This document shows, piece by piece, positions 4,955 to 9,264 of a stretch of 9,264 nt of DNA. The position numbers and the translations under genes were made by a program. The notes beneath the pieces are model-generated. The model was not told where the DNA came from, searched no databases, and saw only the letters and a list, made by a program, of their open reading frames with translations. The stretch is from NCBI GenBank assembly GCA_002167265.1, contig NHDJ01000097.1, positions 1 through 9,264 on the forward strand, given 5' to 3'. Numbering within the stretch: the stretch's first letter is position 1; every line of letters starts with the position of its first letter. This DNA is from Verrucomicrobia bacterium TMED56 (GTDB taxonomy: Bacteria; Verrucomicrobiota; Verrucomicrobiia; Opitutales; Seribacteraceae).

Positions 4955-7726
4955 CACTTCGTGGTAGTATTTTTCGTCGTGCAGAGCGGTGCTTATCATC
5001 TCTCTTAATTCGAGAAATTTTGCTGGTTCCAACTTATCCTCTGAAGACTTGGCCCCAATATTAAAAATGTCAGTTGCAATCCCCTGCTCAGTAGCAATAC
5101 GGGCAAATTCAATATTGAAACCGCAATGTGAAATTGTTTTTGCGAGCAGATGAAGAAGACCAACTTGGTCGGGTGCTTTTACTTCCACTATGGTTCTCCC
5201 CAAATTTACATCTCTGTATACATCAACTTGTGAGGGAATGCGTTGTCCTAACTTTTCATTATTTGAAAACAGACGATTACCATCCAGTTTTTTTCTATGT
5301 TCCATAACCTGATCATCTGGTGAACTTTTTCCAGTTAGAAAAGACTGGATGTTTTGTTCGCAAATCCTTTTTGTTTCTTCATCTTCTACAAATCCACTTT
5401 TTTCTACCTCTACATAGAACACATCAATAGCTAGCCCATCTTTTCGAGTAACGGCACGGGCACCTAAAATATTGAGTCCGGATATAGAAATTGCCCCGGT
5501 AATTTTTTCAAACAGACCAACCTGATCGGGAGTAACAATGTCGATCACTGTGAGCGTTCTTCTTACATCGTTTCTCCAGTTCATAATGGGTGTACCAACT
5601 TTTTCACCACTGGTAATATATTGGTGAACCATCTCAACATGAAGAGCAACCTCTTCCCTTCCGGAATGAGAGAAATAACGAATTGGAACTTGATCAAGGT
5701 GAGCTCGCAATTCTTGATCAGTGACCCCTTCAATTTGTAAGTCCATAAAGGAATTTTTAAGAGATTCTGGATCCATTGGAGCCCTTTTCCCCTCAAGAAC
5801 ATTGATTGTATTTGAATACAATTGTGTATGGAGTTCCTCTTTGTGTGCATTCCACAAGTCGGGTGCGGTTGCATTGGCATCACAAAAAGTGTGTGCATAT
5901 AAAAATCTAAGCCTTTGTTCACCTTCTACAAATTTAGCAAATCCATCGATGACTTCCGGATCATCGAGATCAAATTTGTTTGCATATCTGACCATTTCCA
6001 AATGATTTCGAACAACAAATAAGATGCGATCGTGCATTTCTTCAGAAATACCAAGTCTTTTAAGTAACGAGATTGAGATTTCAACACCTCTTTCACAATG
6101 TCCCTTGGGTCCTTCGTCTTTTCCCAGGTCATGTAAAAATAAAATTAAATACAGCAGACCAGGTACTTCATTTTTTCTTAAAGCGTTAAGGTACTGTTTT
6201 GATCCTGGTCTTTTCTCCTGAAAAATTTCATCTAACACGGTAATACAATGCAAAACATGAACATCTGCGGTGAACCGGTGATAGAGGTCGTGTTGTACCT
6301 TGCAGGTAAGCCTCCCAAATTCTGGAATAAATCTACCAAGTACGCCCAATTCATGCATTTCGCAAAGAGTGGGGCTGACATTTCCAACTTCTTGAAGAAC
6401 GGATCGAAAAGTTACATTGGCTGAAGGAGAATTGATTAATGTTGAATCAATGAGGGCAAGGCGATTTCTCACCAAAGAGCGTAAGTCTGGTGTTAAAGAT
6501 GCAGACAGTCTTTGAGAATGACGGAACAGTCTAAGGATACGTTCCGGATCTTTATCAAAAACATCTGCACTGGAAGCACTTAGTTTATTGTCAATTAAAT
6601 CAAATCCATCCACATTTTGAGTGGGTGCTGAACGGTAAGCAGAAAGTACTTTTCGGAAACTGATTTTCGAGGTCGAGCCTGAAGTTGCGTAAACCAGTCT
6701 TTGTTCAAGGATGTCGCTAGTTTGGCGAATGGTACGGGCACTTGAATAGTAATCTCCCATAAATAACTCGACTCTTCTAAAAATATCTTCTTCTTTATAT
6801 CCCAAGCCAAGTGCCACTTCAGGTTGTTTTTCTAGATGCAGGATATCCACAGGTCTTTTGCTTAAAAAATGCAATTCATTTCTGACTCGCAGTAGAAATG
6901 AATAGGCATCTGAGTAAGATACTGATTCCTGTTCTGAAAGATATTTTCTTCGCACTAGCCCCCCTAATCCTTGGTTACCAAACTTCACCTTGGCCATCCA
7001 TAAGACTCCTTGGAAATCGCGTAAGCCACCAGCCCCACTTTTCACATCCGGGGCTTGTAGAAAAACAGTGCTCTCCTTTTCCTTCCTTCTTTGCCTTTGA
7101 TGTTCATAGAGTTCATTTAAATATTTTTCTGGATCATTCTTGCGACAATGACTGAGGAACTTATCTATAAACCTATTGCTCATTTTCCTGTCGCCACATA
7201 TGAAACGTGCGTCGAGCATGGAGTTTTTGTTACGTATGTCGCTTTGAGCCTCAAGGATAGCCTCTTTTGTGTCCCTAGATGAATGCCCCACTTTAAGTCC
7301 CGAATCCCACAAAGGATAGAGGATTTCCCTAGTCATGGTTTCCTTCAGGATCTCCTGATTTTTACCGGCGAACGATTTGGAATATAAAAACATCAAGTCG
7401 ATGTCACTTTGTGGGCAGAGTTCACCTCTCCCATAACCCCCCGTTGCTAAAATAGACATTGGTCGAGATTTCCCAATCGTGTCTTTAGCAATTTCTAAAG
7501 CGAATTTAAATAAGCTTTGAATCAATACATCCACAATCACCGCCCGCGCTCGGGTAAGTCTTAATCCAGAATCACCTTTACGATGGTATCTGAGCAACAT
7601 TTCTTTTTCCAGTCGAAGGAACTCCTTGATATCTTCGAGTCTTTGCTTATCTGACTTTGCTTCACTAAATACAAGTCGCTTTTCGGCATGTTGTCTAGTT
7701 CTTCTAAATAGCGGGTCGTCTTCCAT
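4952..7726 (-). CDS. glnD: PII uridylyltransferase / uridylyl-removing enzyme
   Basis: This bifunctional cytosolic nitrogen sensor adds UMP to PII when glutamine is low and removes it when glutamine is high. The start chosen is the ATG at 7726, giving 924 aa, close to the usual 850-930. The nucleotidyltransferase domain carries 'GGYGRGELCPQSDIDLMFL' at 96-114 with metal-binding Asp108 and Asp110, followed by 'KSGAGGLRDFQGVLW' (229-243), conserved in GlnD. The HD hydrolase domain spans about 480-620 with 'DLYHRFTADVH', 'FLHDLGK' (His532, Asp533) and 'VRNHLEMV'. Two ACT domains that bind glutamine follow at about 724-800 and 846-915 ('PDQVGLFEKITGAIS' and 'PDQVGLLHLLAKTIS'). All catalytic motifs look intact. 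The frame stays open to an ATG at 8032, but the extra 102 residues are not GlnD-like and lie antisense to the wzi start. There is no clear ribosome-binding site. No PII gene is visible nearby. Confidence 0.95.
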   Translation of the reverse strand: MEDDPLFRRTRQHAEKRLVFSEAKSDKQRLEDIKEFLRLEKEMLLRYHRKGDSGLRLTRARAVIVDVLIQSLFKFALEIAKDTIGKSRPMSILATGGYGRGELCPQSDIDLMFLYSKSFAGKNQEILKETMTREILYPLWDSGLKVGHSSRDTKEAILEAQSDIRNKNSMLDARFICGDRKMSNRFIDKFLSHCRKNDPEKYLNELYEHQRQRRKEKESTVFLQAPDVKSGAGGLRDFQGVLWMAKVKFGNQGLGGLVRRKYLSEQESVSYSDAYSFLLRVRNELHFLSKRPVDILHLEKQPEVALGLGYKEEDIFRRVELFMGDYYSSARTIRQTSDILEQRLVYATSGSTSKISFRKVLSAYRSAPTQNVDGFDLIDNKLSASSADVFDKDPERILRLFRHSQRLSASLTPDLRSLVRNRLALIDSTLINSPSANVTFRSVLQEVGNVSPTLCEMHELGVLGRFIPEFGRLTCKVQHDLYHRFTADVHVLHCITVLDEIFQEKRPGSKQYLNALRKNEVPGLLYLILFLHDLGKDEGPKGHCERGVEISISLLKRLGISEEMHDRILFVVRNHLEMVRYANKFDLDDPEVIDGFAKFVEGEQRLRFLYAHTFCDANATAPDLWNAHKEELHTQLYSNTINVLEGKRAPMDPESLKNSFMDLQIEGVTDQELRAHLDQVPIRYFSHSGREEVALHVEMVHQYITSGEKVGTPIMNWRNDVRRTLTVIDIVTPDQVGLFEKITGAISISGLNILGARAVTRKDGLAIDVFYVEVEKSGFVEDEETKRICEQNIQSFLTGKSSPDDQVMEHRKKLDGNRLFSNNEKLGQRIPSQVDVYRDVNLGRTIVEVKAPDQVGLLHLLAKTISHCGFNIEFARIATEQGIATDIFNIGAKSSEDKLEPAKFLELREMISTALHDEKYYHEV

Positions 7727-7829
7727 TGTTGCAAATTGGATACTGTTAGGGTCAATCGGTCGTTTGTGCGAGATAAAACAAAAGGGTTTCGAATTGCTTC
7801 GATGAGAATTTTGGAATATCGGTTTGTAG
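7727..7829. promoter_or_regulatory. Divergent glnD/wzi promoter region
   Basis: This 103-bp spacer separates the start of glnD (leftward) from that of wzi (rightward), so both promoters should lie here or just inside the genes. A short inverted repeat TCGAA-TTGC-TTCGA occupies 7789-7802 near the middle and could be an operator. No good -35/-10 pair is visible on either strand. The best rightward guess is TTGCTT (7794-7799) with a poor -10 (TATCGG, 7817-7822). I cannot assign transcription starts. Confidence 0.4.
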
Positions 7830-9264
7830 ATGCAATTTTTTTGCAAGATAGTCCGTGTATTTTTGGTTTTAAATCCAAGCATTATAATCTTTGTTGATGC
7901 TGAGCCTTTTCTTGTTCCCAACGATCCTTTCATACGCCATGAGATTCGTCTGCTTGGTGATGATGGTGATTTGAATAGTTTGCAGAATACCTGGCCTATG
8001 GATTTAGGTGGATTGAATGCTTCGTTTGACAAATCGGATTTGACCTTACCTCACAGACTTCTTGAACAGCTACTTGAAGATGAATCAATTTCAGGTTGGT
8101 CTCCATTTATTACCTCTATTGGATTGGCTGATGACCGGATTACTGCTCGAAGTTTTGGTCCAAAACCCCGTTCAAGTTTTACTTCAAAAGCATCGGTTTC
8201 CTGGATGAATGATCGTTTTGCCGCTAAATTTTCTCTGAATGCTTTTTACGGTATGGAAAAAGACTGGATGGGGCGAAAAGAGGATGGTTTAGCTCTCGAC
8301 GGATCCTACATTGCTGCACGTATTGGAAATTGGTCTGCAAGTTTTGGACAGCAGGAGCGTTGGTGGGGTCCGGGATGGGATGGAAGTTTGATTCTTTCTA
8401 CCAATGCCCGCCCGATACCCGCTATTGCTATTGACCGACGTGTACCGGAACCTTTCGAAACAAAATGGTTATCTTGGCTTGGTCCTTGGAGTTTCCACTC
8501 CTTTATTGGCAGGATGGAAGAGGAGAGAACTGTGCCCAACCCTTATTTATGGGGAATGAGGGGTGAAGTTTACCCAACCATCTTTGATGGTTTAGAAGTT
8601 GGGTTTTTCCGTATGATTCAATTAGGGGGTGATGGGCGTCCAGATGGACTCTCCACCTGGATAGACGCCTTTTTAAGTCAAGATAATTACGGAGCTAATA
8701 CTGGGAATAATGATCCTTCTAAGGAACCTGGTAATCAATTGGCTGGGATTGACTTAAGATGGAAGCCTTTTGATACCCCTTTTGCTATTTATGGACAACT
8801 AGTTGGGGAAGATGAAGATAATTTTTTACCCAACTGTTTGATGTTTCAGTATGGAATAGAGGCGTGGAAAAAACTGGAAAATTCTACCTTACGAATATTT
8901 GCTGAATATGCCGACCTCACATCTTATTGGTGGACGAATGATCCACGTACTAATAATATCTCTTACGGTCATCACATCTACAAGGACGGTTATCGTTATT
9001 ATGGACGTCCTGTTGGTCACTGGGCTGATCAGGACTCCCAAATTCTAAGTATTGGTGGGTTACTCCAAAAAAAAGATGAAATCGGGTGGGGGGCAATTTT
9101 GCGTACCGGTGAATTGAATGAAGACGGCACTGGTCGAAGTAGTGTCTCGGATGGAATAGCCACGGATTATTTTTCGCTCGACCTGTTCAATTCTCGCAAG
9201 TATCGACGGTTGGGTCTTTCGGTTAGCACTTCGATCGGTTGGGAAAACCTTGAACCAAAAGGCC
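7830..9264 (+). CDS. wzi: Wzi-family capsule assembly outer-membrane protein (3' end beyond window)
   Basis: The frame opens with ATG at 7830, directly after an in-frame TAG at 7827, and stays open for 478 codons to the window edge. Residues 1-24 form a signal peptide: Lys6 and Arg9, a hydrophobic core, then 'FVDA' with cleavage probably before Glu25. The mature start 'VPNDPFIRHEIRLLGDDG' and 'NTWPMDLGGL' match the Wzi N-terminal pattern, which has 'ND..lR.di..L.d.G' and 'tWP'. Further hallmarks are 'WWGPGWDGSLILSTNARPIP' (178-197), 'LGPWSFHSFIGRMEEER', 'NQLAGIDLRWKP' (from 302), 'YGQLVGEDED' (from 321) and 'YKDGYRYYGRPVGH' (384-397). Wzi is an 18-strand outer-membrane barrel lectin that attaches capsular polysaccharide to the cell surface. 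E. coli Wzi is about 480 aa, so only a few barrel residues are likely missing. No other capsule genes are visible. There is no convincing ribosome-binding site. Gene symbol by family only. Confidence 0.85.
   Translation, partial: MQFFCKIVRVFLVLNPSIIIFVDAEPFLVPNDPFIRHEIRLLGDDGDLNSLQNTWPMDLGGLNASFDKSDLTLPHRLLEQLLEDESISGWSPFITSIGLADDRITARSFGPKPRSSFTSKASVSWMNDRFAAKFSLNAFYGMEKDWMGRKEDGLALDGSYIAARIGNWSASFGQQERWWGPGWDGSLILSTNARPIPAIAIDRRVPEPFETKWLSWLGPWSFHSFIGRMEEERTVPNPYLWGMRGEVYPTIFDGLEVGFFRMIQLGGDGRPDGLSTWIDAFLSQDNYGANTGNNDPSKEPGNQLAGIDLRWKPFDTPFAIYGQLVGEDEDNFLPNCLMFQYGIEAWKKLENSTLRIFAEYADLTSYWWTNDPRTNNISYGHHIYKDGYRYYGRPVGHWADQDSQILSIGGLLQKKDEIGWGAILRTGELNEDGTGRSSVSDGIATDYFSLDLFNSRKYRRLGLSVSTSIGWENLEPKG

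Noticed and set aside
7727..8032. 102-codon N-terminal extension of GlnD on the minus strand
   Set aside because: It is not GlnD-like, and the plus strand of the same bases encodes the divergent spacer plus the Wzi signal peptide and conserved N-terminus.

Overview
The window is moderately AT-rich bacterial chromosomal DNA. It carries five clear protein-coding genes, a 5'-truncated gene end and one short sigma-factor-like remnant. I see no rRNA, tRNA, CRISPR array or insertion sequence. The gene content suggests a Verrucomicrobiota-like organism, possibly of the Opitutales/Puniceicoccales type. The grounds are a long-form PurF otherwise familiar to me from Bacteroidetes and PVC bacteria, a GlnD uridylyltransferase, a stand-alone HNH protein with a 'VLNRLWQAVNV' N-terminus, and a Wzi outer-membrane protein. 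This is inference from family impressions, not from a search.

Layout. Bases 1-306 hold the end of an upstream gene whose tail resembles the C-terminus of PurL. It is followed after 3 bp by a 639-aa amidophosphoribosyltransferase (purF, 310-2229), so this looks like a purine biosynthesis operon. Bases 2230-2591 are a roughly 360-bp low-GC spacer. It contains a perfect 7-bp inverted repeat, a 45-codon ORF that looks like the first third of sigma region 2 of an ECF sigma factor, and a TTGACA promoter directly in front of an HNH endonuclease gene (2592-3179). A small GC hairpin separates that gene from a soluble GAF-GAF-HisKA-HATPase histidine kinase (3236-4945).

The kinase converges with glnD (4952-7726, minus strand). 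The two stop codons sit inside one perfect 12-bp palindrome. glnD diverges across a 103-bp spacer from a gene for a Wzi-family capsule outer-membrane protein (7830 to the window end, incomplete). The longest minus-strand frame of glnD reads on to 8032, but this is an artefact: those 102 extra codons lie antisense to the divergent spacer and the start of wzi.

How the genes could fit together: PurF uses glutamine nitrogen for purines and GlnD reads glutamine status to modify PII. An NtrB-like cytosolic kinase next to glnD makes a nitrogen-sensing theme plausible, but no response regulator, PII or glutamine synthetase gene is present to prove it. The Wzi protein belongs to surface capsule attachment and is probably an unrelated neighbour. 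None of the five complete starts has a well-spaced Shine-Dalgarno motif. I did not find a convincing new multi-gene system. The most interesting items are the sigma-factor remnant, the near-leaderless HNH gene, the long-form PurF and the stop-to-stop palindrome.
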